The position numbers were made by a program, and so were the translations under genes. DNA of 64,000 nt from Campylobacter anatolicus (GTDB taxonomy: Bacteria > Campylobacterota > Campylobacteria > Campylobacterales > Campylobacteraceae), in assembly GCF_018145655.1 (NCBI RefSeq), contig NZ_JAGSSY010000001.1, forward strand, positions 542,581 to 606,580. The letters are read 5' to 3'. The notes below the pieces were generated by a model. That model was given only the letters and a program-made list of their open reading frames with translations. It made no database searches and had not been told where the DNA came from. Positions 1-9,527 of the stretch are shown here, piece by piece; position 1 is the first letter of the stretch, and the number at the start of each line of letters is the position of its first letter.

Positions 1-429
1 TATCTTACCATTGCTCTTTTTATCAGCTATAACTTTGCCCAAAGCATTTAAAAATTTATGAGCGATATCAGGCTCAAAAAGTAAAGATATATCGTCTTCT
101 AACCTTATACCAATCTCTTCACATTTTTTGCGAAATATCACTTGATCAAGCCTATCAAGATAAAATTTAGATCCGAGTTGGGGTCTATTGCCTATGCAGT
201 GATAATTTACGCTAACAACCGCCACACTAAACTCACTGGCTACATACTCTGCTAAATGTTCGCGGTAGTTACTATCGGCATCACCGCCCAAACCAGGCAC
301 TATAAAGACGATAGCTTTTATATCCTTATCATCATCAAAACACACGCGAAATTCTAGTGGATAGTTGCGTTTTATACCTAGTTCAGCATCATCACAGCTA
401 TCTATCTCATATGTTTTATTTACTATCAT
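1..429 (-). CDS. DUF2920 family protein (3' end beyond window)
   Basis: The reading frame starts with ATG at 429 and stays open for 143 codons to the window edge, so the C-terminus is missing. The protein reads as an alpha/beta-hydrolase-like domain: a strand-rich start, then IVFIVPGLGGDADSNYREHL, which resembles the oxyanion-hole region of hydrolases. This fits the DUF2920 family that is frequent in Campylobacter, whose function is unknown to me. It starts 9 bp after the nspC stop codon, so the two are probably co-transcribed. No catalytic serine can be judged because the second half is absent. Confidence 0.7.
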   Translation of the reverse strand, partial: MIVNKTYEIDSCDDAELGIKRNYPLEFRVCFDDDKDIKAIVFIVPGLGGDADSNYREHLAEYVASEFSVAVVSVNYHCIGNRPQLGSKFYLDRLDQVIFRKKCEEIGIRLEDDISLLFEPDIAHKFLNALGKVIADKKSNGKI

Positions 430-438
430 TTTTTACCT

Positions 439-1581
439 TTAGTTTCTATCACGATACTGCTCATAGCCAAATTTTCTAACTACTTTTAGCTCTCCGTCTG
501 ATTTTAGCAAAAGCAGATCAGGCAACTTTATGCCGTTAAATGTCGTATTTTTAACTATAGTGTAGTGAATTTGATCCTCAAATATAACCTTATCGCCGAT
601 GTTTAAGGGAGTGTCAAATTTATAAACCGCGTCCCCTGCATCCTGCCCTACGATGTCGCCAGATAAGCAAGTATCACCGCCAAACATATACTCAAATTTG
701 CCATTTTTGCTCTCACCTCTAACCGCTGGACGATACGGCATAAGTATAGTATCGGGCATATGAGCCTCGGCTGAAACGTCTAGTATTGCGATATTTCGCT
801 CATTTTCAACAATATCAAGCACAGAGGCTATCAAAAATCCAGTCTGCCAACCAACCGCCTCACCTGGTTCTAAATACACCTGCACGCCATATCTTTCACG
901 GAATTTTTTTATTAAATTTATTAAAAGCTCTATGTTATAATCAACCCTTGTTATATGGTGTCCTCCGCCAAAATTTACCCATTTCACTTTTGATATAAAC
1001 TCGCCAAATTTCTCTTCAAAAGCCATCAGTACAGTCTCTAAACTCTCAGCACTCTCCTCGCAAAGTGCGTGAAAATGTAGCCCATCTATGCCATCTAAAC
1101 TTTTAAATTTATCAAAATTTGCCCTAGTTACACCAAGGCGACTAAAACGTCCGCAAGGATTATACATATCAACAGGCGAAGCCGAGCTCTCTGGGTTGAC
1201 ACGGATACCACAGCTAACACCGTTTTTTAGAGCTTTGTCTTTAAATTTAAGCCACTGATTAAGACTATTAAAAACGACGTGTTTTGAAAGCGATAAAATT
1301 TCATCTATATCTTCGTCTTTAAAAGCCGGCGAATACGTATGTATCTCGCCTTCTACGAACTCATCAGCAAATTTCGCCTCGTATAGTCCGCTACAAGTCG
1401 CTCCATCGAGATACTCACTCACGATGTCCATCGCTCCGCTAAAAGCAAAGCCTTTAAGTGCGACTAAGATTTTCGCTCCGCTTTCATCTTTAACACGCTT
1501 TAAAAGCTCTAAGTTTTTACGCAAAAGTTGCTCTTCGCAGACGTAGGCTGGAGTTTTTATGCTATTTATTAGCTCGTTCAT
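439..1581 (-). CDS. nspC: Carboxynorspermidine/carboxyspermidine decarboxylase
   Basis: PLP-dependent fold-III decarboxylase, 380 aa, the usual length. It makes spermidine by decarboxylating carboxyspermidine, the last step of the alternative polyamine route used by Campylobacter. Lys43 in ALKGF is the expected Schiff-base lysine. The glycine-rich phosphate-binding segment VNFGGGHH, YLEPGEAVGW, and the active-site cysteine region DTCLSGD are all present. The start has AAAGAG upstream. The partner enzyme, carboxynorspermidine synthase, lies 13 kb away at 14799. In C. jejuni nspC sits beside the fdh operon; here the fdh genes are 22 kb away, so the block has been rearranged. Confidence 0.95.
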   Translation of the reverse strand: MNELINSIKTPAYVCEEQLLRKNLELLKRVKDESGAKILVALKGFAFSGAMDIVSEYLDGATCSGLYEAKFADEFVEGEIHTYSPAFKDEDIDEILSLSKHVVFNSLNQWLKFKDKALKNGVSCGIRVNPESSASPVDMYNPCGRFSRLGVTRANFDKFKSLDGIDGLHFHALCEESAESLETVLMAFEEKFGEFISKVKWVNFGGGHHITRVDYNIELLINLIKKFRERYGVQVYLEPGEAVGWQTGFLIASVLDIVENERNIAILDVSAEAHMPDTILMPYRPAVRGESKNGKFEYMFGGDTCLSGDIVGQDAGDAVYKFDTPLNIGDKVIFEDQIHYTIVKNTTFNGIKLPDLLLLKSDGELKVVRKFGYEQYRDRN

Positions 1582-1673
1582 TTTTGCTCTTTAGTTTTAA
1601 ATTTTGATCTAAGTATATCTAAATTTTATTTTATGTAAAATCAATAAAAATTTTTAATTTTAGGAGAAAACCA

Positions 1674-1901
1674 ATGGTAGAAGTTGAGTTTTTAGGGCCA
1701 ATAAAATTTAATAATATCAAGATAGAGGCTAAAAACTTAGCTGAGCTTAAAGATGCTTTGGCTGAGTATAGTGAGCTTGAGCTTGGCGAATGGCTCAAAA
1801 TCTGTGCGGTAGCTGTGAATGACGAGATAGTAAGCTCACTTGATACACTACTTAAAAACGGTGATAAGGTCTCTATCTTGCCACCAGTTTGTGGAGGCTA
1901 A
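1674..1901 (+). CDS. moaD: Molybdopterin synthase small subunit MoaD
   Basis: A 75-aa ubiquitin-fold sulfur carrier ending in the diagnostic Gly-Gly (PPVCGG), which is thiocarboxylated and donates sulfur to precursor Z in the MoaD-MoaE complex. AGGAG lies just upstream of the start codon. Its stop codon overlaps the ribosome-binding site of moaE (GGAGG then TAAG-ATG), which suggests translational coupling. The product is needed for the molybdopterin cofactor of the formate dehydrogenase encoded in this window. Confidence 0.95.
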   Translation: MVEVEFLGPIKFNNIKIEAKNLAELKDALAEYSELELGEWLKICAVAVNDEIVSSLDTLLKNGDKVSILPPVCGG

Positions 1902-1902
1902 G

Positions 1903-2349
1903 ATGAGTCAAAACTTAGAAATTTATAACGGAAGCCTTGATGTTTGCGAGATAACAAAGCGTTGGTATGAAGCCTATAAGGACAAAAACTGCGGTGCGTT
2001 AATAACATTTGTGGGTATCGTGCGTGAAGAGGGCGGCATCTCGGCACTTAGCTTTGATATTTATGAGCCTATTTTAAAGCGTTGGTTAAATGCATGGGAG
2101 GAGTGTGCGGCACGTGAAAATGCTTATGTATTGTTCGCTCACTCAAGAGGCGATGTGATGGTGCATACAAGCTCATATGTCGCTGGTGTAGTTAGCCCAC
2201 AACGCAAGGTCGCTTTACGGCTAATAAATGAGTTTGTAGAGGATTTTAAAGCAAACGCACCTATATGGAAATATGATGTAATAAATGGCGAGAGAATTTA
2301 TGCCAAAGAGAGAAGCCAAGTCATAAAAGGAGCTGGACTCTTGGCGTAA
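1903..2349 (+). CDS. moaE: Molybdopterin synthase catalytic subunit MoaE
   Basis: 148 aa from the ATG at 1903. A longer in-frame start at 1840 lies inside moaD and is less likely, because GGAGG at 1893-1897 serves the 1903 codon. Family features are GALITFVGIVRE near the N-terminus, the VHTSSYVAGVVSPQR segment, and the C-terminal PIWKYDVINGE with the conserved lysine of the active site. It transfers two sulfurs from MoaD onto the pterin. It ends at a hairpin shared with the convergent fdhT. Confidence 0.95.
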   Translation: MSQNLEIYNGSLDVCEITKRWYEAYKDKNCGALITFVGIVREEGGISALSFDIYEPILKRWLNAWEECAARENAYVLFAHSRGDVMVHTSSYVAGVVSPQRKVALRLINEFVEDFKANAPIWKYDVINGERIYAKERSQVIKGAGLLA

Positions 2350-2495
2350 ATTTTATAAAAATGCAACTAGACACAAGTAATTTTACTAACAAATTTAAAA
2401 ATTACTAACTACAAAAAAGCTTATTAGTAAATTTATATTCAATAACACAATCTATGTAGTTTGTATTTTTATTTTACCCTCTATTAAAATCACTC

Positions 2496-2534
2496 AAAAG
2501 CATAGCAAACACATTTGCATTCGCTATGCTTTTT
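2496..2534. terminator. Bidirectional intrinsic terminator between moaE and fdhT
   Basis: An 11-bp perfect inverted repeat, AAAAGCATAGC (2496-2506) and GCTATGCTTTT (2523-2533). A-rich and T-rich flanks give a U-tract in both directions. It sits between two convergent genes, so it can serve both. Confidence 0.75.
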
Positions 2535-2553
2535 CTGTAATTGACGTGGAAAT

Positions 2554-3615
2554 TTACGCTATCTTGCGATTAAAAAAGCCTATATATCCTGCTACTACAA
2601 AGCCTATTACTACTGCATACGGAGCAGCTGCACTTATTCCAGCTCCTGAACTTGCCAATAAAAAGTTATGAGCTATCGCTCCACCTGCCATCATACCAAC
2701 GATAAAGATAACGGAGCTTAAATTCCCTGTACCCATTTGCACAAGATGCTTACCCGGACAACCTTCGCTAAGGCTAAAACAAAGTCCAGCTAAAACCATA
2801 CCTAAAAAGTTCCAGATGTAGTCATTGTGTGCGATAGGTTGGGCTTCAAAGCCAAATTTATACTGACCCAAGGCTGCATTTGCAATACTTGCAAACAAAA
2901 TGATACTAATAATGCCAAAAAACATAGAAAAATCGCCACGAAACGCTCTGCCTATCGCTCCAACACTACAAAATTTACTTTTATGCATTAATGCTCCTAC
3001 GATAATTGCTACAACAAGCGACATGATTACTGGTGCGTGTTGCGATCCAGGCCCTTTAACTGAGATAAAAAGTGCTGCATTTTCACCTATTTTTAGTTCA
3101 AAAACAAGTGCAATAAGCAACAAGACTCCAATTATTGTAGGTGCTAATCCCATTGCAGTAGTAGTTTTAACACTCTCGCCCAAGGCATATCCACGCTTTT
3201 TAAAAAACATACCGCACATTACGCCTACGCTAAGCCCCAAAACACCAGCGATCGCTGTCATATCGCCACCACCAAGACGTAAAAACGCCCTCCATGGACA
3301 TCCAAGAAACACAAGACATCCAATCATAGCAAAAACACCAAGTAAAAATCGCACAAATGGCGATGAGCCAGTGTTTGGCGAAAACTCACGCGTCCAAAAC
3401 ATACTAGCCAAGAAACCGCCAACTATAAGCCCTATAATTTCAGGACGAACATACTGCACTACAGCAGTTCTATGAAAACCCATAGCACCGGCTGTATCAC
3501 GCAAAAAACAAGCCGCACACACTCCCATATTACCTGGATTGCCAAAAAAGACCAAAAATGCGGCCAAAACGCCAAGTGTAGCTCCTGATATAATAAACCA
3601 TTTTGAAGAACTCAT
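2554..3615 (-). CDS. fdhT: YedE/FdhT-family membrane transporter, probable selenium uptake
   Basis: 353-aa polytopic inner-membrane protein of the YedE/YeeE (DUF395) sulfur-transport superfamily, in the selenium-metabolism branch called FdhT in C. jejuni, where it is needed for formate dehydrogenase activity. Paired cysteine and small-residue motifs are visible: Cys33-x-x-Cys36 at the N-terminus, LGCPWRAFLRLGGGD in the middle, KFCSVGAIGRAFRGD, and SEGCPGKHLVQMGTGN near the C-terminus. About ten hydrophobic segments. In C. jejuni fdhT is followed by fdhU, a TusA-like protein; no such gene adjoins it here. The selenium link is supported by selA, selB and a Sec-containing fdhA in the same window. 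Transport of selenium itself is inferred from the family. Confidence 0.85.
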   Translation of the reverse strand: MSSSKWFIISGATLGVLAAFLVFFGNPGNMGVCAACFLRDTAGAMGFHRTAVVQYVRPEIIGLIVGGFLASMFWTREFSPNTGSSPFVRFLLGVFAMIGCLVFLGCPWRAFLRLGGGDMTAIAGVLGLSVGVMCGMFFKKRGYALGESVKTTTAMGLAPTIIGVLLLIALVFELKIGENAALFISVKGPGSQHAPVIMSLVVAIIVGALMHKSKFCSVGAIGRAFRGDFSMFFGIISIILFASIANAALGQYKFGFEAQPIAHNDYIWNFLGMVLAGLCFSLSEGCPGKHLVQMGTGNLSSVIFIVGMMAGGAIAHNFLLASSGAGISAAAPYAVVIGFVVAGYIGFFNRKIA

Positions 3616-3800
3616 AAATTTTCCTAATATCGTAGTAAAATCAACCTGATTTCTTAAACATTATTTTAATGTGTTTAAAATAAAAAAATAATAAATTTGG
3701 TCTTACCACTTGTAAATTTTGTCACAAATATAATCAATGCCAAAATTTAAAATTTTGGCTAAATTTGTGTTACAATTATGCAAAATTTGCAGGAGTAATT

Positions 3801-5006
3801 ATGATAAAGACAGACTTTCCAAGCTATGATGAAACACTTAAAATGCTTAAAAAAACGATCACACCATGGGATAAAGTGCAAAAAGTCGCCATAACCGAGG
3901 CATTAGATCGAAATATAGCATTTGACGTTATCGCAGCCGACAACTACCCAGCCAAAGCCATCTCAGCGATGGATGGATACGCATTTACGTGGGATGAAAA
4001 TTTAAATGAACTTGAGCTTATTGGCACCGATCTGCCAGCTGGCAGTGATAAGAATATCGTTGTAAAAAAAGGGCAATGCATAAAAACTTTTACCGGCTCA
4101 CTTATGAGTGATGGGACTGATACACTTGTGCCGATAGAAAATATTGAGATAAACGGCAACAAAGTAAGCATAAAAAGCCCCGTTAAGCGTGGATTTGCTG
4201 TCCGGAAAGTAGGTGAGAGCTACAAAAAAGGCGAAGTGCTAATAAAAAAAGGTACACATCTAAGCTACGCTGAGATTGCACTCTTAGCTGAGCTTGGTTT
4301 GTTTCATATAAGTGTATTTGTCCGTCCACGTGTAGCGATATTAGCAACTGGTAGCGAGATAAAAGATCTTGGCGAGCCTCTAGAAAATGAGGCACAAATT
4401 CATAGCTCAAACCATATAGCCGTTGCGATGATGATACGTAAAATGGGGGCTGAACCGATAGTGTGCGAGATTGTAAAGGATACGGCAGACGGTGTAAAAA
4501 ATGCTATCATAAACGCTCTAAAAACCGCTGATATACTTATTACTACAGGTGGTGTTAGCATGGGGGATTATGACTTTGTCAAGTTAGCACTAAATGAGAG
4601 CTTTAAGCTAATAGTAAATGGTGCTGCCATAAAGCCGGGTCGGCATATCAAAGTTGCAACGAGTGGCGAGAAATACATATTTGCACTGCCAGGATTTCCG
4701 TATTCAGCGATGGTAATGTGTGTCCTATACGTTAGAGTGCTAATAAATACGTGGTTTGCAGCAGATGAGCCACGTATAACGGCTATACTTGATGAGAATT
4801 ATACGAAACGGTCGCCATTTTTGGAATTTACAGCTGTAAATTTAGTAGTTAAAAACGGCGAGATTCACGCAAATCTAGATAATAAAAAGCTTGGTAGCTC
4901 AGCGATAGTAAATAACTTAACAAATAATGCAGCTTTGCTTATCATACCAAAAGAGACAGAATTTATCGCAAAAGGCGAAGTGGTTGAGATCTTAAAGATG
5001 GTTTAA
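3801..5006 (+). CDS. moeA: Molybdopterin molybdenumtransferase MoeA
   Basis: 401 aa from ATG 3801, preceded by AGGAG; an upstream in-frame ATG at 3765 adds 12 residues of poor quality. Inserts molybdate (or tungstate) into adenylated molybdopterin. Domains in order: the N-terminal MoeA core with AMDGYAF, the MoCF-binding domain with ILATGSEI and TTGGVSMGDYDFVK, and the C-terminal beta-barrel. It is divergent from fdhT and shares a 185-bp promoter region with it. Together with moaD and moaE it points to cofactor supply for FdhA. Confidence 0.95.
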   Translation: MIKTDFPSYDETLKMLKKTITPWDKVQKVAITEALDRNIAFDVIAADNYPAKAISAMDGYAFTWDENLNELELIGTDLPAGSDKNIVVKKGQCIKTFTGSLMSDGTDTLVPIENIEINGNKVSIKSPVKRGFAVRKVGESYKKGEVLIKKGTHLSYAEIALLAELGLFHISVFVRPRVAILATGSEIKDLGEPLENEAQIHSSNHIAVAMMIRKMGAEPIVCEIVKDTADGVKNAIINALKTADILITTGGVSMGDYDFVKLALNESFKLIVNGAAIKPGRHIKVATSGEKYIFALPGFPYSAMVMCVLYVRVLINTWFAADEPRITAILDENYTKRSPFLEFTAVNLVVKNGEIHANLDNKKLGSSAIVNNLTNNAALLIIPKETEFIAKGEVVEILKMV

Positions 5007-5042
5007 GCTGGTTAATTTAACCAGCTTTACCAAATTTTTATC
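5005..5042 (+). terminator. Intrinsic terminator after moeA
   Basis: A 9-bp stem, AAGCTGGTT / AACCAGCTT, with a 5-nt loop. It starts inside the moeA stop codon and is followed after a few bases by a run of five T. Confidence 0.7.
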
Positions 5043-5128
5043 TAAATTTAATAAAAAATACTATTAATTTCGCTCAGTTATGCTCTTAATTTAACTAATC
5101 TACCTACTACAAAGTTATGTTTAGTGAT

Positions 5129-6352
5129 TTAGCTTTTTAAATTTAAAGCCTTGACTGCCGCTGTCGCACTTGCAAAAGCAAAGTGTAGGTTGTATCCGCC
5201 TAGCATCCCAGTAATATCAACGCACTCACCGATAAAGTAGAGATTTTTCACTTTTTTGCTCTCAAAACTACTACTTAGCTCATCAATACTAACACCGCCA
5301 CGACTAACCTCTGCACGTTCAAAACCAAATGTTCCAGCAGGTGCAAACTCATAGTTTAATAACTTTAAAACCTGCTCTTTTTCACTATGACTACACTTAT
5401 CAAACGGCTTGTCAGAAATATTAAAAGCGTTTAAAAACTCCAGTGTAAATCGCCTCGGAAGTGGCAAAATGCTTGAAATTTGTTTTTTTGTGTTTTTTAA
5501 ATTTGATTGATTGAAATTTGGTACAAAATTTATACTAATCCGCCCTTTTTGCCAAAAAAGAGAAGCGTTAAGCACGGCTGGACCACTTATGCCACGATGA
5601 GTAAAAAGCACATCACCGTTAAATTCTCTATAAATTTTTTGATATTTTTTTACACCTTTTAGCTTTTGCATAGTCACTTCATTTATAGCTTCACACGCGA
5701 CCATCTCATATCCAACAGCTACGCTAATCTTAGCTTTTAAACTAATGCCACTTAGATTTTTAAACCAAAACTCATCTTTTTGCACGCTAAAGCCCACAAG
5801 TGCGGGAACAAATGGTATAAAATTTAATCCAAAATCACGAGCTACATTTAAAGCCACATCACTCACACCAAGACTCTTATAGCTCACACCACCAGTTGCG
5901 ATTACTAGGTTTTTAGCTTTAAAATTTGCCAAGTTTGTTGTGATCTCAAAAACTTCACTATTTTTAACCGCAGAGATAAGCTCACAATCATAAAATATCT
6001 GCACTCCATTATGCTTACAGCGACGCAATAAAACGCTCAAAACATCACGAGATGAAGTCGCACAGAAAAACTGACTGTCTTTTTGCTCTATAAATTTAAG
6101 CTCCTCAAAGAAACCTAAAACATCTATGTATTTTAAATTTGTAAGCATATCTGTAACAAAATCAGCATTACCGAAGTAGTTTTTAGCCGAGATATTGCGG
6201 TTTGTTATGTTGCAACGTCCACCGCCACTTGCAATAATCTTTTTACCAGCAATTATGTTTTTCTCAATGATAGCAACATTATAAGCTTTTAAATTTGCAG
6301 CTGCATAAAGTCCAGCTGCACCAGCTCCGACTATCAAAACATCGTATATCAC
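5129..6352 (-). CDS. NAD(P)/FAD-dependent oxidoreductase, HI0933/BaiN-like flavoprotein
   Basis: 407 aa, typical for the HI0933 (TIGR00275) family. The N-terminus holds the Rossmann dinucleotide motif GAGAAGLYAA, followed by KIIASGGGRCNITN, a signature of this family. A second FAD-contact region, VIATGGVSYKSLG, is in the middle and the C-terminus ends with GMLGGYNLHFAFASA, the closing FAD loop. The physiological substrate of most members is unknown; some reduce unsaturated ketones or bile acids. It is followed on the same strand by nothing close and preceded by the MFS gene 15 bp upstream, so the two may form an operon. Confidence 0.85.
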   Translation of the reverse strand: MIYDVLIVGAGAAGLYAAANLKAYNVAIIEKNIIAGKKIIASGGGRCNITNRNISAKNYFGNADFVTDMLTNLKYIDVLGFFEELKFIEQKDSQFFCATSSRDVLSVLLRRCKHNGVQIFYDCELISAVKNSEVFEITTNLANFKAKNLVIATGGVSYKSLGVSDVALNVARDFGLNFIPFVPALVGFSVQKDEFWFKNLSGISLKAKISVAVGYEMVACEAINEVTMQKLKGVKKYQKIYREFNGDVLFTHRGISGPAVLNASLFWQKGRISINFVPNFNQSNLKNTKKQISSILPLPRRFTLEFLNAFNISDKPFDKCSHSEKEQVLKLLNYEFAPAGTFGFERAEVSRGGVSIDELSSSFESKKVKNLYFIGECVDITGMLGGYNLHFAFASATAAVKALNLKS

Positions 6353-6367
6353 TTATTTTGTCTTTAT

Positions 6368-7669
6368 TTATGACTTGCAAATGCGTTCTATCTCGAGCTC
6401 GTCTATTAATGTAGTATCAAATTTTATAACTTGATTTTTATTTGTCTTATAGTGCTCAATAATGCCTTTTGTGCTATTTAAAACTCCCAAATTTAGCCTT
6501 TTATCAAGCGAAAAATATAAATTTTTAAACACACGTGGATCTTTAAGATAGCACAATAATCCAAACCAAAAAATACACACAACGATACAAAATACCACTA
6601 AAATGCCAAAACTATGAGCGTGAAGGATATGTCCGCCAATCACTCCACCAAAAAAACTACCGAAATAGCCAAACGAGTTAAACACGCCAAGTGCAGCACC
6701 TTTTTGATTTGACTTGGCAAATTTTGTCGCACAAGATTGCATTATCGGTTCGTGTAGGTTAAATCCTATGAAAAATATCACTACACCAACAATGAAAAAT
6801 GTCGCTGTAGAACTAACCGCAAAAACACTATAGGAGAGGATAAAAAGTGCGACGCCAACGAGTAAAATCGCTTTTGAAAAGCCTTTACCATCGCCTAAAA
6901 ATCCACCAAATCCCATAGCAACAAAGCCAAAAGATGTACTTATGGCATATACTTTCCACAAATCTGCCTGAGCGTAACCAAGCTCTTTGACAAGAACGAT
7001 AGGGATAGCCAAAAAGGCAATGCTTGTAAACATCTTTTGAAACATACTTGTGATATTCATTATTAGTAGGTCTTTTTCAAATATCAGCTTAGAAAATGGC
7101 ACTTTTTCATCGTGATGAACGACTTTTGGCTCTTTTGGCACGATAAGATATAGTAAAATAATACAAAATATACTAAGCCCAGCACTGATGTAAAAAAGAC
7201 TATCAAGTCCGTATTTCTGACTTAAAATCGGACTTAACACCATAGAAAGTGCGAAGCCAAGACCGATAAAAGCACCCATCACAGCCATCGCACGCGAACG
7301 GATCTCCTCTTTTGTATAATCACTTATCATAGCTGTAGCTACCGCACCTATCGCACCAATACCTTGCACCAAACGACCGCCAATCATCGTATAAATATCA
7401 CTTGCACCAGCACAGATAAACGAACCGATGATAAAGATTACAAGTCCGATTGTAAGTGTCTTTTTGCGTCCTATTTTATCAGAAAGAGTCCCAAATGGCA
7501 CTTGAAATATCATCTGCATAATCGCATAAGCACCAATTAGAAGTCCAATGAGAAATTCGTTTGCTCCCTTTAAATTTAGAGCATAGAGACTAAGGACAGG
7601 CAGGACGATAAAGATACCAAAAAATCTACTTCCGACGATAAAAGATAGTGGCAAAACGCTTTTTAACAT
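6368..7669 (-). CDS. Major facilitator superfamily exporter (CmeG/YajR-like)
   Basis: 433 aa from ATG 7669, which has AAAGGAAAATTT upstream; a start at 7741 would add 24 polar residues and is rejected. Twelve hydrophobic segments. The MFS loop-2 signature is GTLSDKIGRKKT. The N-terminal half resembles E. coli YajR, and the short C-terminal tail beyond the last helix could be a reduced version of its ferredoxin-like domain. In C. jejuni the equivalent gene, Cj1375 (cmeG, multidrug and peroxide resistance), sits next to the Ham1/RdgB gene, as it does here. Substrate not deducible from sequence. Confidence 0.8.
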   Translation of the reverse strand: MLKSVLPLSFIVGSRFFGIFIVLPVLSLYALNLKGANEFLIGLLIGAYAIMQMIFQVPFGTLSDKIGRKKTLTIGLVIFIIGSFICAGASDIYTMIGGRLVQGIGAIGAVATAMISDYTKEEIRSRAMAVMGAFIGLGFALSMVLSPILSQKYGLDSLFYISAGLSIFCIILLYLIVPKEPKVVHHDEKVPFSKLIFEKDLLIMNITSMFQKMFTSIAFLAIPIVLVKELGYAQADLWKVYAISTSFGFVAMGFGGFLGDGKGFSKAILLVGVALFILSYSVFAVSSTATFFIVGVVIFFIGFNLHEPIMQSCATKFAKSNQKGAALGVFNSFGYFGSFFGGVIGGHILHAHSFGILVVFCIVVCIFWFGLLCYLKDPRVFKNLYFSLDKRLNLGVLNSTKGIIEHYKTNKNQVIKFDTTLIDELEIERICKS

Positions 7670-7885
7670 AAATTTTCCTTTTAAAAGCTTGATTTTATCA
7701 CTATTTTTTAAATTTATTGATAAAATAGTAAATAAATGCATAAAATGTCACGGAATTTAGATAAAAGTAAAGTATTTTTATACCAAACAAGGCATTTTTA
7801 AGCTAAGCAAGAGAGTTTGCTGGTTACAAATAACTAAAAAAAATAATGCCATATATCACAAAAGGACAAACTACAAAGGATAAGA

Positions 7886-8527
7886 ATGAAGATAGTTTTA
7901 GCAACAAGCAATAAAGATAAAACCAAAGAGATTAAAAATTTCTTAAAAGAGTATGAAATTTATGCTCTTAATGAGATCTGTGAGCCATTTGAGATAGTGG
8001 AAAATGGCACGAGTTTTAAGCAAAATGCACTGATAAAAGCTCGTGCAGTGTATGATAAAATTTGTAAGCTAAATTTGGCTGATGAGTTTATAGCACTTAG
8101 CGATGACAGCGGTATTAGTGTAGCAGCTTTAGATGGTGCACCTGGGATTTACTCAGCTCGTTTTAGCGATATGAATGAGCGTAAAGAAATGATTAGTAAA
8201 AACGCCACTGACGCAAGCAACAGAGCAAAGCTGATAACTCAGCTAAAAATACAAAATCTACAAAGCTCAGATGCATTCTACACCGCCTGTATCGCAATTA
8301 GCTCACGCTATGGAGAGTTTAGTACGCATGGCTTTATGTATGGCATGGCGATCGTAGATGAGCGTGGCAACAACGGTTTTGGCTATGATTCTTTGTTTAT
8401 CCCGCGTGGATTTACGCTCACACTTGGCGAACTTGATGATGCAACAAAGCTTAGCATATCACACCGCTCAAAAGGGCTAGAACTAATCAAATTTATACTA
8501 AAAAGCTTAGAGAGAAAATTTAAATAA
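7886..8527 (+). CDS. rdgB: Non-canonical purine NTP pyrophosphatase (RdgB/HAM1)
   Basis: 213 aa, with AAGGATAAG upstream of the start. It hydrolyses dITP, XTP and ITP to the monophosphate, keeping deaminated purines out of DNA. Family motifs: TSNKDKTKEI (substrate binding) at residues 7-16, ENGTSFKQNALIKA, the metal-binding ALSDDSGISVAALDGAPG, GFGYDSLFIP, and the C-terminal SHRSKGL. All expected catalytic residues are visible. Divergent from the MFS gene. Confidence 0.95.
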   Translation: MKIVLATSNKDKTKEIKNFLKEYEIYALNEICEPFEIVENGTSFKQNALIKARAVYDKICKLNLADEFIALSDDSGISVAALDGAPGIYSARFSDMNERKEMISKNATDASNRAKLITQLKIQNLQSSDAFYTACIAISSRYGEFSTHGFMYGMAIVDERGNNGFGYDSLFIPRGFTLTLGELDDATKLSISHRSKGLELIKFILKSLERKFK

Positions 8528-8831
8528 GAGTAGCGTTTGTAGATTGTAGCTAATAAATCTTATGAAATTAACATAGATATCAAATAACCTACCACTCTTA
8601 TCAAATGCTCTAAATATAGTAGCTATCATTTGCTATCTAAAGTTTTAGCTTTGAAATTATAATATTAGACCGCTTACTGCTAATCACAGAAATACCCAAT
8701 GAAACAAACATATTTTAGTATTTCAGTAGGTTATTCTCTCTTTATTTTAAAGTATTTATGATATTTACTCATCGTTTATTACAATATCTCTTGATTGTAA
8801 ATATTGGTCTTTATAGATTTAACTCTATAAG
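8528..8831. other. 304-bp non-coding stretch
   Basis: AT-rich sequence between the ends of rdgB and the response regulator, which converge here. No open frame with a plausible start, no clear intrinsic terminator and no tRNA-like fold was seen. Confidence 0.6.
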
Positions 8832-9527
8832 TTATTTAAGTGGTAACTCCAGCCTATATCCATATCCTTGAACATTTAATATTAACTTGCGATATACTTT
8901 AGAACGTAAATTATTGATGTGGGTTCTGATTGTATCGGGTGTAGCAGCCCTATCCTGCCAAATAGCATACTCTAGTTGCTGGATACTTGCGACATGTCCT
9001 GCATTTGAGATTAAAATTTGAAGTATCGCAGCTTCAGTTTTAGTAAGATGGATTAAGGTTTTGTTTTTGTAAAGCTCTCTTTTTCGCATATCGTACTCAA
9101 ACCCATATCCAAGATGAAAAAGTTCGCCCTTTTTTGGCACTTTTGCACTAGCCATTAGCAGTGAAGAGTAAAATTGCTTTAATGAAAATGGCTTTTGTAA
9201 AAAAGCAAATGCTCCTAAGCTTATTGCCTCTTTTACATTTTTTTCACTATCGTAAGCCGTGATAATAATAATTGGTAATTGCAGGTTTTGAGCGTGTAAT
9301 TTTTTAGCAAGCTGCAATCCGTTTAACTTTGGGATATTTATATCGGTTACAACAAGATCAAATTTTCCGTTTTCATACGCATTTAATGCACTTATTCCAT
9401 CCTTAAACAACCTTACTTTACCACAGTATTGAATCAATGCACTCTCTAGACTTTGTGATAGATACTCATCATCCTCTACAAGCAACACACTAAGAGAATT
9501 TAAAATTTTTAATGTGCTATCATTCAT
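8832..9527 (-). CDS. OmpR-type response regulator
   Basis: 231 aa. Receiver domain at residues 12-125: acidic pair Glu18-Asp19-Asp20, phospho-acceptor Asp62 in VVTDINIPKLNG, Thr90, and Lys112 in FLQKPF. The C-terminal winged helix (about 140-230) has the recognition-helix pattern TPDTIRTHINNLRSK and ends in the QGYGYRLE wing. Overlaps the end of the sensor-kinase gene by 4 bp, so the pair is co-translated. Because the pair follows nrfHA on the same strand, it may sense an electron acceptor or nitrogen oxide; that is inference. Confidence 0.9.
   Translation of the reverse strand: MNDSTLKILNSLSVLLVEDDEYLSQSLESALIQYCGKVRLFKDGISALNAYENGKFDLVVTDINIPKLNGLQLAKKLHAQNLQLPIIIITAYDSEKNVKEAISLGAFAFLQKPFSLKQFYSSLLMASAKVPKKGELFHLGYGFEYDMRKRELYKNKTLIHLTKTEAAILQILISNAGHVASIQQLEYAIWQDRAATPDTIRTHINNLRSKVYRKLILNVQGYGYRLELPLK

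Noticed and set aside
2900..3475. Long + strand frame opposite fdhT
   Set aside because: Antisense to a well-supported membrane protein; proline/serine-rich composition typical of a shadow frame.
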